A stretch of DNA of 64,000 bases from Gammaproteobacteria bacterium RIFCSPHIGHO2_12_FULL_63_22 (GTDB lineage Bacteria; Pseudomonadota; Gammaproteobacteria; Xanthomonadales; Xanthomonadaceae): positions 1 through 64,000 of the forward strand of contig MGYJ01000077.1 of NCBI GenBank assembly GCA_001801685.1. Direction: 5' to 3'. This document shows positions 13,229 through 21,838 of this stretch, in pieces. The notes under the pieces are model-generated. The model was not told where the DNA came from. It ran no database searches and was given only the letters and a program-made list of their open reading frames with translations. The first letter of the stretch is position 1. Every line of letters starts with the position of its first letter. Both the position numbers and the translations under genes were made by a program.

Positions 13229-14548
13229 TTATTGCGTCTTCAGCTGCAGGGCAGGCGTTACCTGGCAGGCGCGCCAGGTGGGCAGCAGGCCGGCAAGGAT
13301 GCTGGCGATGATGGACAGCGAGACAGTGAGCGCCAGCATTGCCCAATCCATCTTTGCGAGGACCGCCATCTCTTCCGATTGCATCGAGATCAGCCACAGG
13401 CCGCCGAAGCTCAGCAGCAAGCCGATCAGACCGCCGACCAGGCCGATAACGGCGGCTTCGGTCAGGAACTGGCGGAAGATTTCATTCTTGGTGGCACCGA
13501 GCGCCCGGCGGACGCCGACCTCGCCGGCACGCGCCGAGAATTTCGCAAGCAACAGGCCCACCGTGTTCACCAGGCACACCAACAGGAAGCCGAACGCCAG
13601 CCAGGTGGACAACTTGGCATCCGCGCTGACCACGCCCAGGTGCTTCATCCACTCCATCACGTTTTCCATGCGCACGTTGACCGGGCGCGGAAAGCGACCG
13701 AGCTTCTTCTGGTCGGTGACGTAGGCGACCAGGAATTCCTTCAATCGGGCCTGGTCGGCAGCAGTCTTGCCTTCGAACCAGAACTGGATCCAGTCGCACT
13801 CGGACTTCAGCCAGCCCTGGTAGCCGGGCTCCTTCGGGCCTTCGCCGCTGCAATTGTTGTTGCCGCTATTACCCATCTCATGGCGCACGGCAGTCTGGAA
13901 CGGCAGGAAGTACTCCTCGCTGCCGGTGAAGCCGCCACCACTGCCATTGATCAGGCGGTAATAACGCGGCAACGGATTCCATTTGTCGGCCACGCCGACA
14001 ATCTGCCATTCGGTGTCTTCGAAGCGAACGGTCTTGCCGACCGGATTGGTGGTGCCGAAGATTTTTTCACTCAGCTCGCGGCTGAGCACGATCACGTCCT
14101 TGCGCGCGGTTTCGTCCGCCACGCTCCAAACCGAGCCATACAGCATCGGCACTTCGAACATGGCGAAGAAGTCGCGGGTCGGCGCAATCCCGTTGGCCAG
14201 GAACGGTGGCAGGTCGGGGCGACCGCTCTCGATGCCGGCATTGGTGCCGTACACCGCGGTGCGACGTATGCCCTGGCCGCTGGCCAGCAGGTTGGTCGCG
14301 TCCTGGTAGGTCATCTGGTCGCTGGGCTCGTCGCCTTCGGCGTAACCCGTGAGCGGAGCGTTGTCGAGGCGCGGCACGAACAGGCGGTCGGACTTGTGCG
14401 GGATCGGGTCGCCCGACATCACGTACAGCACGGTGAAGGTGGCCATGCTCGCGGCCACGCCGACCGCCAATGTGACCACCATCAAAGCGGTCAGCATGGG
14501 ATTGCGGCGCAGGCTGCGGATACCCAGTTGGAAGTAGTAGCGGAACAT
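13229..14548 (-). CDS. MacB/FtsX-type ABC transporter permease (first)
   Basis: 439 residues with the same architecture as the neighbouring permease: N-terminal helix (about 21-41), periplasmic MacB_PCD domain, then a C-terminal FtsX domain with the GEVGVRRALGATKNEIF coupling segment. The periplasmic domain includes a Cys- and Asn-rich insert (NNNCSGEG). Lies 18 bases after the ATPase gene. Substrate cannot be told; macrolides, peptides and siderophores are exported by relatives. Confidence 0.92.
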   Translation of the reverse strand: MFRYYFQLGIRSLRRNPMLTALMVVTLAVGVAASMATFTVLYVMSGDPIPHKSDRLFVPRLDNAPLTGYAEGDEPSDQMTYQDATNLLASGQGIRRTAVYGTNAGIESGRPDLPPFLANGIAPTRDFFAMFEVPMLYGSVWSVADETARKDVIVLSRELSEKIFGTTNPVGKTVRFEDTEWQIVGVADKWNPLPRYYRLINGSGGGFTGSEEYFLPFQTAVRHEMGNSGNNNCSGEGPKEPGYQGWLKSECDWIQFWFEGKTAADQARLKEFLVAYVTDQKKLGRFPRPVNVRMENVMEWMKHLGVVSADAKLSTWLAFGFLLVCLVNTVGLLLAKFSARAGEVGVRRALGATKNEIFRQFLTEAAVIGLVGGLIGLLLSFGGLWLISMQSEEMAVLAKMDWAMLALTVSLSIIASILAGLLPTWRACQVTPALQLKTQ

Positions 14549-14566
14549 GGTCGTGTGCTCCGAAGG

Positions 14567-15304
14567 TCAGGTGTTGTCGGCGTATGCGTTCGCGGCCGAG
14601 GCCGCTCCCACATTGGCGAGCGAGGCAGTCGTCTCCTTCATCAGGTCCGACACCTGGCCGTCGATGATGTGCACGTTGCGTTGCGCGCGCGCGGCGAGTT
14701 CCGGATCGTGGGTCACCATCAGGATGGTGGTGCCTTGTTCGTTGATCTCTTCCAGAAGTTCCATCACGCCGCGGGCCATCTGCGAGTCGAGGTTGCCGGT
14801 CGGTTCGTCGGCGAGCAGCAACTTCGGTGCGCCGGCGAGGGCGCGGGCGATGGCGACGCGCTGCTGCTGGCCGCCGGAAAGTTCGGCCGGGTAGTGGCGG
14901 ATGCGCGACGACAGGCCGACGCGACCCAGGGCTTCCTCGATGCGGCGCTTGCGCTCGGCGGCGTTGAAGCCGCGATAGCGCAGCGGCACGTCCACGTTGT
15001 CGAACAGGTTGAGGTCGGGGATCAGGTTGAAGCCCTGGAAGATGAAGCCGAGCTTTTCGTTGCGCAACTTGCTGCGCGCGTTGTCGTCCATGCCCTTCAC
15101 GTTGACGCCGTCCAGCACGTAGTCGCCACCGGTGAATTCCTCCAGCAGGCCGGCGATGTTGAGGAAGGTGGTCTTGCCCGAGCCGGAGGGACCGGTAACG
15201 GCGACGAATTCGCCCTGGCGCACGTGGATATCGAAGCCACGCAAGGCGTGCGTCTCGATCAGGTGGGTGCGATAGACCTTGCTGAGGTTGGTCATGCGAA
15301 GCAT
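14567..15304 (-). CDS. MacB/LolD-type ABC transporter ATPase
   Basis: 245 residues, a stand-alone nucleotide-binding protein. Walker A GPSGSGKTT near residue 38, Q-loop, signature LSGGQQQRVAIARAL, Walker B LLLADEPTGNLD, and the H-loop in THDPELA. The sequence belongs to the MacB/LolD subfamily that pairs with FtsX-type permeases. Expected to power the two permeases encoded next in the operon. Confidence 0.95.
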   Translation of the reverse strand: MLRMTNLSKVYRTHLIETHALRGFDIHVRQGEFVAVTGPSGSGKTTFLNIAGLLEEFTGGDYVLDGVNVKGMDDNARSKLRNEKLGFIFQGFNLIPDLNLFDNVDVPLRYRGFNAAERKRRIEEALGRVGLSSRIRHYPAELSGGQQQRVAIARALAGAPKLLLADEPTGNLDSQMARGVMELLEEINEQGTTILMVTHDPELAARAQRNVHIIDGQVSDLMKETTASLANVGAASAANAYADNT

Positions 15305-15331
15305 GGGCGTTTCCTTCTTGTGTCGATGAGG

Positions 15332-16600
15332 TTAGTTGTTGACCGAAATCCGCTCGGCGTTCTCAAAACTGTCGGTGCCGGCGATGACGACTTTTTCGCC
15401 CGGCTTCAGGCCGGACAGGATCTCCACGGCGGACACGCTGGTGGCGCCCATCTCGATGGGGCGGCGCACGGCGACGTTGCCGTCCATCACGTAGGCGGCG
15501 CGGCCGCCTTCGTTTTCGACGAACGAGCCACGCGGCAGCATCAGCACGTTCGGCCTTTCCTCGATCAGGATGCGCGCGGTCACGCGCTGGTTCTGGCGCA
15601 GGCCCGGCGGCTGCTTGCCGTCGAAGCGGATGCGCGCCAGCACCTGGTTGCGCACGACTTCCGGCGACAGGGCCGACAGTTTTCCGGTCGCCATGCCGGC
15701 GCCGATGTTCACTTCCGCGGTCATGCCCAGGCCCAGGTCGTCGGCGTAGCTTTCCGGAATTTCCAGTTCGACTTCCAGTTGCGACAGGTCGACCACCGTC
15801 ATCAAGGCGGTATTGGCGGCGACGACGCTGCGATCGGCCACGGACAAGGTGCCGACCACGCCGTCCACCGGCGAGCGCACGTTCAATTCGTCGACCTTGC
15901 GCTGCGTGTCGGCCACGATCAGGCGCTGGCGCTGCAATTCGTTGAGCTTGGTGCTGGTGCCCAGCGCCACGTCCTTGATCTCCAGGCTCGAGGCCTGCGC
16001 GGCTTGCCTGCTGCGGATCTCGGCGGACTTCAGTGCATCCTGCGCGCGCAGGAAATCCACTTCGGCAATCGCACCGGCCTTGTAGCCGCCTTCGGTGCGC
16101 TGCAGGATGCGTTCGGCGCCCAGGCGCGCAACTTCGGCTTCGTCGGCATCGCGGCGCGCGATCAGTTTCTGTTTTTCGGCGAGGATGCGCTGGCGCGCGA
16201 CTTCGGCTTCCAGTTGCGCCAGCGTGCTTTGTTCACGCGCGAGCTGGTTGCTCAGGTCGGGCGAGTCGAGCACGGCGAGCAAGTCGCCCTTGGCGACCTT
16301 GTCGCCGGCGTGGATCTTCAGCGTGACGGTGCTGGCGGCCGGCGCATAAAGGGTCGGGCTGATCGCGGCCACCACGCGGCCGTTCACCGAGGCGTCGCGC
16401 ACCAACGTGCCGCGGGTGACCTCGGCGATCCGGAGGCGGGACACATCCACCGAGCGCGAACTGCCCAGCCAGCCCGACAGCAGGAATGCGATCGCGGCCA
16501 ACCCGACGATGCCGCCACCCAGCAACAGCCAACGGCGGCGGTTGCCGTGCACCGGGGCAATGTGGATGACGCGGTCCTGGCCGGAGGTATCGGGGATCAT
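15332..16600 (-). CDS. HlyD/MacA-type periplasmic membrane-fusion protein
   Basis: First gene of the efflux operon. After a charged N-terminus there is one membrane anchor (about residues 24-44), a lipoyl/barrel-sandwich pair (AGDKVAKGDLLAVLDSPDL and NVRSPVDGVVGTL), a helical hairpin between them, and a beta-barrel domain. Start ATG 16600 is chosen because AGGAG lies 11 bases upstream and because the sigma-54 promoter at 16638-16654 overlaps any longer version of the frame. About 422 residues. It should bridge the permeases to an outer-membrane channel, which is not encoded nearby. Confidence 0.93.
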   Translation of the reverse strand: MIPDTSGQDRVIHIAPVHGNRRRWLLLGGGIVGLAAIAFLLSGWLGSSRSVDVSRLRIAEVTRGTLVRDASVNGRVVAAISPTLYAPAASTVTLKIHAGDKVAKGDLLAVLDSPDLSNQLAREQSTLAQLEAEVARQRILAEKQKLIARRDADEAEVARLGAERILQRTEGGYKAGAIAEVDFLRAQDALKSAEIRSRQAAQASSLEIKDVALGTSTKLNELQRQRLIVADTQRKVDELNVRSPVDGVVGTLSVADRSVVAANTALMTVVDLSQLEVELEIPESYADDLGLGMTAEVNIGAGMATGKLSALSPEVVRNQVLARIRFDGKQPPGLRQNQRVTARILIEERPNVLMLPRGSFVENEGGRAAYVMDGNVAVRRPIEMGATSVSAVEILSGLKPGEKVVIAGTDSFENAERISVNN

Positions 16601-16637
16601 GACGGGGCGGAGCTCCTGGGTTCTCAGGAGCCTCTTC

Positions 16638-16654
16638 AGCAGGAACCGTGCCAA
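16638..16654 (-). promoter_or_regulatory. Predicted sigma-54 (-24/-12) promoter of the ABC efflux operon
   Basis: On the minus strand TTGGCACGGTTCCTGCT matches the sigma-54 consensus: TGGCACG, the invariant GG and GC separated by exactly ten bases, one mismatch in the -12 half. It places transcription near 16627, leaving a leader of about 27 bases before ATG 16600. An NtrC-family activator with the sigma-54-contacting loop is encoded in the same operon. Confidence 0.85.
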
Positions 16655-16688
16655 GCGTCAAAGTGTTGAATTTATTGAAGTTTTCCCG

Positions 16689-16742
16689 CCGTCCGCTGGC
16701 TGCCCGCGTGTCCGCAGGCTGTCCGGTCGGCCACTCGGACAG
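16689..16742. promoter_or_regulatory. Candidate enhancer (upstream activator sites) for the NtrC-family regulator
   Basis: A perfect inverted repeat CTGTCCG (16719-16725) / CGGACAG (16736-16742) with a ten-base spacer is centred about 104 bases upstream of the predicted sigma-54 start. Two more same-direction copies, CCGTCCG (16689-16695) and GTGTCCG (16708-16714), lie on its promoter-proximal side. Position and symmetry fit sites for a dimeric enhancer-binding protein. They lie just upstream of glmS, so an effect on glmS is also possible. Confidence 0.6.
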
Positions 16743-16799
16743 GGCCGAGCCCGTTGCGCTTCGCGCTAAACTTGTGGTCTTGAGAAAGGAATCGTCCCC

Positions 16800-18623
16800 A
16801 TGTGCGGAATCGTCGGCATCAGCGCCCAGCGCCCCATCGTCCACCACCTGATCGCCGGCCTGCAGGCCCTGGAATATCGGGGCTATGACTCGGCCGGTAT
16901 CGCGATGCTCACCGACCATGGCATCGAACGCCTGCGCGCGAAGGGCAAGGTCCGCGACCTGGACGCCCTGCAAAAACAGACCGGCCTGGATGGTTTCAGC
17001 GGCATCGCGCATACGCGCTGGGCCACGCACGGCGTGCCCAGCGAAATGAATGCGCATCCGCACGCGTCGGGCCAGGTCAGCGTGGTGCACAACGGCATCA
17101 TTGAAAACCATGCCGAGCTACGCGCGGAATTGATGGGCGATGGTTTCAAGTTTGATTCGCAGACCGACACCGAAGTGATCGCGCACATGATCGAGCGCGA
17201 CCAGCAGCAGGGCATGACGCTATTTGAATCAGTGAAGAAGACGGTCGCGCGCCTGCATGGCGCCTACGCCATCGTCGCGATTTCCGCGCGCGAGCCCGGC
17301 ACGCTCGCCGGTGCGCGACTCGGTTCGCCGCTGGTGATCGGTTATGGCGAGGGCGAAAACTATTTCGGCTCCGACGTCCATGCCCTTATCCCGCTGACCC
17401 GCAACTTCAGCTACATGGAAGAGGGCGATGTCGCCGAGATCACCCTGCACACGGTGCGCATCTGCAATGCCGCAGGCGAGGACGTGAGTCGCCCGGTGAA
17501 GGTGTCGAGCTTCAACACCGACGCCGCGTCCAAGGGCGACTACGCGCATTACATGCTGAAGGAAATCCACGAACAGCCGCAATCCATTGCCGACACGCTG
17601 GAAGGCCGCATCGCCGGCGGCCGCATCCTGACCCAGATATTCGGCGTGGATGCCGATGCCCTGCTGCGCGCCACCGAATCGGTGCACATCATCGCCTGCG
17701 GCACGAGTTACCACGCCGGCCTGGTCGCGCGATACTGGATCGAGCAGCTTGCCGGCGTGCCCTGCACGGCGGAAATCGCCAGCGAATATCGCTATCGCGA
17801 CCCGGTGGTCAAGAAGGGCACGCTGTTCCTGACCATCTCGCAGTCGGGCGAAACCGCCGACACGCTGGCCGCGTTGAAGCTGGCCAAGCAGCGCGACTAT
17901 TTGACGCAGCTGGCCATCTGCAACGTGCCTGAATCGTCCATCGTCCGCGAGGCCGGCCTGGTGCTAATGACGCGCGCCGGTCCGGAAATTGGTGTTGCCT
18001 CCACCAAGGCTTTCACCACGCAGTTGGCGGCATTGGCCTTGTTCTCGCTGGAGCTGGCGCGCATCAAGGGCGTCGATCCGGAAATCTACCTCGATGGCGT
18101 CAAGCAACTCGAGCACCTGCCGGTGCTGATCGGCGAAGCTCTGAAGCTGGACGGACAAGTGCGCGGACTGGCGGCGAATTTCGCCAGCAAGCAGCACGCC
18201 TTGTTCCTGGGCCGCGGCACGCATTGGCCGGTGGCGATGGAGGGCGCGCTCAAGTTGAAGGAGATCTCCTACATCCACGCCGAGGCTTATGCCGCCGGCG
18301 AGTTGAAGCACGGCCCGCTCGCGCTGGTGGACAAGGAGATGCCGGTGATCGCCGTGGCGCCCAACGATGCGCTGCTCGACAAGCTGAAATCGAACATGGA
18401 AGAAGTTCGCGCGCGCGGCGGCGAGTTGTACCTGTTCGCCGACGAGACGGTGGCCCACGGCATGACCGGCGACCACGTGGTGTCCATGCCCGCGACGGGC
18501 ATCATCGCCGCACCGATCGTGTCGACGATTCCGTTGCAGTTGCTGGCGTACCACATCGCGGTCATGCGCGGCACCGATGTCGACCAGCCGCGTAACCTGG
18601 CCAAGTCGGTTACGGTGGAATAG
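16800..18623 (+). CDS. glmS: Glutamine-fructose-6-phosphate aminotransferase (isomerising)
   Basis: Makes glucosamine-6-phosphate, the first committed step to UDP-GlcNAc. Residues 1-~235 form the Ntn glutamine amidotransferase domain with catalytic Cys2 after Met removal (MCGIVGISA); two SIS sugar-binding domains follow (QSGETADT, and ASTKAFTTQ in between). The C-terminus PRNLAKSVTVE is the conserved end of the enzyme. 607 residues, full length. ATG 16800 follows AGAAAGGA. No glmS ribozyme is seen in the leader. Confidence 0.98.
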   Translation: MCGIVGISAQRPIVHHLIAGLQALEYRGYDSAGIAMLTDHGIERLRAKGKVRDLDALQKQTGLDGFSGIAHTRWATHGVPSEMNAHPHASGQVSVVHNGIIENHAELRAELMGDGFKFDSQTDTEVIAHMIERDQQQGMTLFESVKKTVARLHGAYAIVAISAREPGTLAGARLGSPLVIGYGEGENYFGSDVHALIPLTRNFSYMEEGDVAEITLHTVRICNAAGEDVSRPVKVSSFNTDAASKGDYAHYMLKEIHEQPQSIADTLEGRIAGGRILTQIFGVDADALLRATESVHIIACGTSYHAGLVARYWIEQLAGVPCTAEIASEYRYRDPVVKKGTLFLTISQSGETADTLAALKLAKQRDYLTQLAICNVPESSIVREAGLVLMTRAGPEIGVASTKAFTTQLAALALFSLELARIKGVDPEIYLDGVKQLEHLPVLIGEALKLDGQVRGLAANFASKQHALFLGRGTHWPVAMEGALKLKEISYIHAEAYAAGELKHGPLALVDKEMPVIAVAPNDALLDKLKSNMEEVRARGGELYLFADETVAHGMTGDHVVSMPATGIIAAPIVSTIPLQLLAYHIAVMRGTDVDQPRNLAKSVTVE

Positions 18624-18639
18624 CCTTCGACGAGAGGTG

Positions 18640-19074
18640 CTAACCGCTGCCCTTGTTGACCGCGGATTCAGGCAGGCCGAAAACCTTGTCAAAACCCCAG
18701 GTGAAAACGAGGGCGTAGACGAAGAAGAAGGCAAGCACCCCCAGGTCGGCAATAAAGGCAGCGATGATTGAGGTATCCAGCCAGTGCGCCATTACTGGCA
18801 CCAGCATGAGCACGAGGCCGCCTTCGAAGCCGAGGCCGTGAGCGAAGCGACGCTTCCAGGAGCGCCCCTTGATGACCTGTGCGGATTCCCACCTTTCGAA
18901 CCAGGCGTTGAAAAGGTAGCTCCAGCCCAATGCGAAGGCTGACATGAGTGCAGCAAGCGTGATCGTGGATGGGAGCGGCCGGTCAAACAGGAGAGCCAGT
19001 CCCGGGCCGACGAAGCCGACTGCAATGGCTTCGTACAACACGGCTTGGACGATGCGCCGGGTCGTTGGCTGCAT
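18640..19074 (-). CDS. PACE-family (AceI-like) efflux transporter
   Basis: 144 residues with four predicted helices arranged as two bacterial transmembrane pair (BTP) repeats. Conserved features of AceI-type proteins are visible: LYEAIAV with the key membrane acid at Glu15 (same number as in Acinetobacter AceI), FNAWFERWE at the end of helix 2, RFAHGLGFEGG at the start of repeat 2, and ALVFTWGFD at the end. Family members export chlorhexidine and short-chain diamines by proton exchange. Convergent with glmS, 16 bases apart. Confidence 0.88.
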   Translation of the reverse strand: MQPTTRRIVQAVLYEAIAVGFVGPGLALLFDRPLPSTITLAALMSAFALGWSYLFNAWFERWESAQVIKGRSWKRRFAHGLGFEGGLVLMLVPVMAHWLDTSIIAAFIADLGVLAFFFVYALVFTWGFDKVFGLPESAVNKGSG

Positions 19075-19091
19075 TTGCCTTCCCCGCCAGG

Positions 19092-19310
19092 TCAGGCCCG
19101 GCCGCCCATCTTGCGGATGCCCTCGGTGCTTACAATCTCGCCACCGACGCCCCAGGCGCCGGATGCCACGTCCTCCACGATCACCCAGGTCACCTGGCGC
19201 AAGGCCTCGCCTTCGACAGAAACCACCGCGTCGGTGACACGCTTGATCAGCGTCTGCTTTTCGTCATCGGACAGGTAGCCGGCGACGCCCTTGATCTGCA
19301 CTAGCGGCAT
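19092..19310 (-). CDS. 4-Oxalocrotonate tautomerase-family protein
   Basis: 72 residues beginning MPLVQIKG; the N-terminal Pro1 after Met removal is the catalytic base in this family. A second family mark is the ending WGVGGEIVSTEGIRK. The small size fits a 4-OT subunit working as a hexamer, but the usual Arg11/Arg39 pattern cannot be confirmed, so the substrate is open. Located 17 bases before the PACE gene on the same strand, so the two may be co-transcribed. Confidence 0.85.
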   Translation of the reverse strand: MPLVQIKGVAGYLSDDEKQTLIKRVTDAVVSVEGEALRQVTWVIVEDVASGAWGVGGEIVSTEGIRKMGGRA

Positions 19311-19516
19311 GACAATTTCCTCTTCACGTTGCAGGTGTGGGGCGCCGACGATCCGACGCCCCGGCCGGAGACTTCCGGGCCGGGTGAACTATCGCGCCGG
19401 CGCGGCGCGCCCGGCAGGCCCGATAATCCGGCATGGCTTCCCATTCCTCCGGACCCGAGGGTGGCGATGTGTCTTGATTCCGCAAGGGTAGTAAATTCGC
19501 TTGCATGGAGCTCGCC

Positions 19517-19948
19517 ATGTTTCGCATAAGTACCGACAAATCCGAACTCGACCTCGGACTTATCCACGAATTTCTTTCCGTGCAGACCAGTTGGGCCAGG
19601 GGGATCCCCTTCGACCTGATGCGAAGGTCCATCGAGAATTCGATTTGCTTCGGCGGCTATCTCGGTGACGCCCAGATCGCCTTCGCCCGCGTCATCTCCG
19701 ACTACGCGACGTTTGCCAATCTCGTCGACGTTTTCGTGCTGCCCGAGCATCGGGGCAAGGGTTATAGCAAAGCACTGATGACTTCAGTCCTGGCCCATCC
19801 ACAGTTGCAGGGCTTACGTCGTTTCTCGCTGGCGACCGGCGATGCCCATGGGCTGTACGCCCAATTCGGGTTCACCGCGCCGCTCTATCCGCAGTCCCTG
19901 ATGGAGCGTTACGTCCCGCATCTGTACACGAATCCGGAGGAGTATTGA
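19517..19948 (+). CDS. GNAT-family N-acetyltransferase
   Basis: About 143 residues with a recognisable GNAT core: the acetyl-CoA pyrophosphate loop is in VLPEHRGKGYSKALM (about residues 78-92), preceded by the beta-strand with VDVFV, and followed by LATGDAHGLYAQFGFT. This resembles the YjgM/GNAT subgroup acting on small molecules. The start at ATG 19517 is preferred over ATG 19505 because GGAG lies seven bases upstream. Convergent with the small membrane protein of the arsenosugar operon (13 bases between). Confidence 0.87.
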   Translation: MFRISTDKSELDLGLIHEFLSVQTSWARGIPFDLMRRSIENSICFGGYLGDAQIAFARVISDYATFANLVDVFVLPEHRGKGYSKALMTSVLAHPQLQGLRRFSLATGDAHGLYAQFGFTAPLYPQSLMERYVPHLYTNPEEY

Positions 19949-19961
19949 GGCGGGCTGGGAA

Positions 19962-20348
19962 TCAAACCGGTAGTCGCGCACTTTTTATCCCGACCACGAT
20001 TGCGACGAATACCGCACACGTCAGGACAGCGCTGGCGACTTCCATTGGGACGGGTGAGAACACCAGGACGAAACCCTTACCCTTGATCAACGCGGAGAGG
20101 CTCGATACGCAAAACGGAATCAGCAGAAGCCTGCCCGTCTGCCAGGGGTCCCGACGACCGCCGCTCGGTCGCGCCACGCTAAGCAGCAAGCCAGTGCCGA
20201 CGACAGCGGCGATTCCGATCGCGTTGAGCCAGATGCGCGGGTCCGGGTCGAAGTGATAGGCGACGACGGTCAAGTACCAGATCAGGTAGCACCACAGGGT
20301 GACCTTTCCCGGCGGGATGGATCCGAGATACTGGAGCAGGCGATTCAT
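19962..20348 (-). CDS. Hypothetical membrane protein, last gene of the arsenosugar operon
   Basis: 128 residues with four predicted helices; begins MNRLLQYLGSIPPGKVTLW. I cannot name a family. It starts 21 bases after the glutaredoxin stop on the same strand, so it is likely transcribed with the arsenosugar genes. An involvement in lipid or arsenical handling is only suggested by that position. Confidence 0.72.
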   Translation of the reverse strand: MNRLLQYLGSIPPGKVTLWCYLIWYLTVVAYHFDPDPRIWLNAIGIAAVVGTGLLLSVARPSGGRRDPWQTGRLLLIPFCVSSLSALIKGKGFVLVFSPVPMEVASAVLTCAVFVAIVVGIKSARLPV

Positions 20349-20369
20349 GACTGCAGTACAGCGCGAGGT

Positions 20370-20645
20370 TTAGGCGCCGCCGCAGGTCTGCGCAGCCAAC
20401 AAGGCATCCAGCTGGCCCTCGCGATCCAGTCGCACGAGGTCGTCGTAGCCGCCGACATGCCGATCGCCTATGAAGATCTGCGGCACGGACCGTCGAGCCG
20501 TGATCGCATGCATCTCGGCCAACGCCGAGCGATCCTGGTCCACCATGATCTTGCGGATTCCCGAAACGCCCTTGCGTTGCAGATACTGGTCGGCCCGCAC
20601 GCAAAACGGGCAGGATCCCGTGCTGTACATCGTTACGTTTGACAT
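20370..20645 (-). CDS. grxC: Glutaredoxin (GrxC-type), CPFC active site
   Basis: 91 residues with a glutaredoxin fold: active site Cys12-Pro-Phe-Cys15 (Phe replacing the common Tyr), the cis-Pro segment RSVPQIFIG and the GGYDD glutathione-binding loop. Start at ATG 20645 gives the normal length; the frame upstream is not glutaredoxin-like. It probably reduces disulfides or arsenic-oxidised thiols using glutathione; in this context it may supply reductant to the redoxin, the ArsM methyltransferase or As(V) reduction, which is an inference from the operon. Confidence 0.9.
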   Translation of the reverse strand: MSNVTMYSTGSCPFCVRADQYLQRKGVSGIRKIMVDQDRSALAEMHAITARRSVPQIFIGDRHVGGYDDLVRLDREGQLDALLAAQTCGGA

Positions 20646-20694
20646 CTTGGACTCCAATGGTGGGAAGAAACAGAAGGTGGCGGCGCGTCCGGGA

Positions 20695-21246
20695 TCACGC
20701 GGCCTGGCGTGAGGCGATTCCGCGCGCCAGGAACAACTCGATGCGTTCCATCGGGATGTGGTCGCCGGCATCGGATCCGTAATAGGCCTCGACGATCCGG
20801 CCGTTTTCGTCGATCAGGAAGTCCGCGGGCATCAGGCTGCCAGTTTTCATGCCCGCCAGGCCAACCATGCCCATGCCCTTCATCATTGCCGGAAGGCGAA
20901 TCATCATGGCCTTCAGCTTTCCCCACAGCGAACGCTCGATGCCAAACAGGTTGTGCATATTCGAATCCGGGTCGGCCACCATCAGGAAGGGGCGTGGTTG
21001 TCGCGCAATGAACTGCATCACGTCGGCTTTCGGCGAGCTGAAGACAGCAATCACGTCCAGGCCCAGCGTGCTCAGGCTCTTGTGGTTGTGTGTGAGCTCG
21101 TACACGCGGAAGTTGCAGAACGGGCAATTGGCTTCGCGAAAGAACGACAGCAGCGTCCGTTTTCCGGCACCCGTGATCTCCACCGGCTGGCCGTAGATGT
21201 CGATCATTTGGGCAGGCGGCGCGGTCATTGGGGCTTGCAGTCTCAT
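20695..21246 (-). CDS. AhpC/TSA-like redoxin
   Basis: 183 residues with a thioredoxin fold of the peroxiredoxin type: the active site is in FREANCPFCNFRVYEL, a CPFC pair near residues 41-44, then DFLIDENGRIVEAYYG near the C-terminus. The redox pair resembles a thioredoxin-like motif more than a single-Cys peroxidase. GAGG lies seven bases before ATG 21246. It is co-transcribed between the CMD-like peroxidase gene and glutaredoxin, so the three could form an electron-transfer chain. Confidence 0.83.
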   Translation of the reverse strand: MRLQAPMTAPPAQMIDIYGQPVEITGAGKRTLLSFFREANCPFCNFRVYELTHNHKSLSTLGLDVIAVFSSPKADVMQFIARQPRPFLMVADPDSNMHNLFGIERSLWGKLKAMMIRLPAMMKGMGMVGLAGMKTGSLMPADFLIDENGRIVEAYYGSDAGDHIPMERIELFLARGIASRQAA

Positions 21247-21276
21247 ATCTTGTCCTCGATCGATGAAGGGGTTGGA

Positions 21277-21834
21277 TCAAACCTGGTAGCCGCTGACTTC
21301 CTCGGGGCTTGTCTCGACGCCCAGCCCCAGTGCGACTCGGTTGACGAAGTTGAAATAGGCGGTGATCAGGTTCGCCAGCAGGATCTGCTGGTTGCTGAAG
21401 TGGAACCGCCGAAGCCTCTCCACCGATTCACTGGTGATCGACGAGGGTGCCAGCGTCAGCTGGACGGCGTAGTCCAACAGGGCGACGTCTTCCGGGGAAA
21501 TGTCGGCGCTGTGGTAATCGGCGGTGAACTTTTCCAATTGCTGCGGGTTGCGCATGTATTTCGACAGCGCCTCGGCATGGTGGGCGATGCAGTAGTCGCA
21601 GCGATTGACCTTGGATACCGCCACGGCGATCATTTCGCGCTGCTTGCGCGACAGCTCGCCCGGGGCGAACAACAGGTCCATATACAGCACCAGGTGCGCG
21701 GCCAGCGCCTCGGGCCGCAGGCTGTGCACCTGCAGGATGTTGGCGATCTTGCCGCGCTTGGCTCGCAGTTCGGCGTAGATTTCCTGCAGCCGGCCCTCAG
21801 CGCGTTCCGGCGGAATTTCGGTGATCCAGCTCAT
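21277..21834 (-). CDS. Carboxymuconolactone decarboxylase/peroxidase-like protein of the arsenosugar cluster
   Basis: 184 residues of the AhpD-like fold with the redox motif CDYCIAHH (Cys-x-x-Cys-x-x-x-His). In arsenosugar loci a protein of this type (annotated as peroxidase-like, associated with radical SAM ArsS) is nearly constant. ATG 21834 is used since the frame before it is only intergenic; it begins four bases after the arsS stop, so the two are translationally linked. Exact reaction is unproven. Confidence 0.87.
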   Translation of the reverse strand: MSWITEIPPERAEGRLQEIYAELRAKRGKIANILQVHSLRPEALAAHLVLYMDLLFAPGELSRKQREMIAVAVSKVNRCDYCIAHHAEALSKYMRNPQQLEKFTADYHSADISPEDVALLDYAVQLTLAPSSITSESVERLRRFHFSNQQILLANLITAYFNFVNRVALGLGVETSPEEVSGYQV

Positions 21835-21838
21835 CGAT

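Noticed and set aside
16612-16631. Hairpin GCTCCTG/CAGGAGC covering the membrane-fusion-protein ribosome binding site
   Set aside because: The sigma-54 promoter predicts transcription from about 16627, which would leave out part of the 5' arm, so the stem would not form in that transcript.
12575-16669. A very long plus-strand open frame (over 1300 codons) opposite the ABC efflux operon
   Set aside because: It is a frame shadow in GC-rich DNA: it spans several well-supported minus-strand genes, is His/Gln/Arg/Asp-rich without domains, and lacks a binding site.
20370-20645. Glutaredoxin as an arsenate reductase (ArsC)
   Set aside because: The sequence has CPFC and glutathione-binding features of glutaredoxin; no ArsC-type active site and no arsR/arsB in the window.
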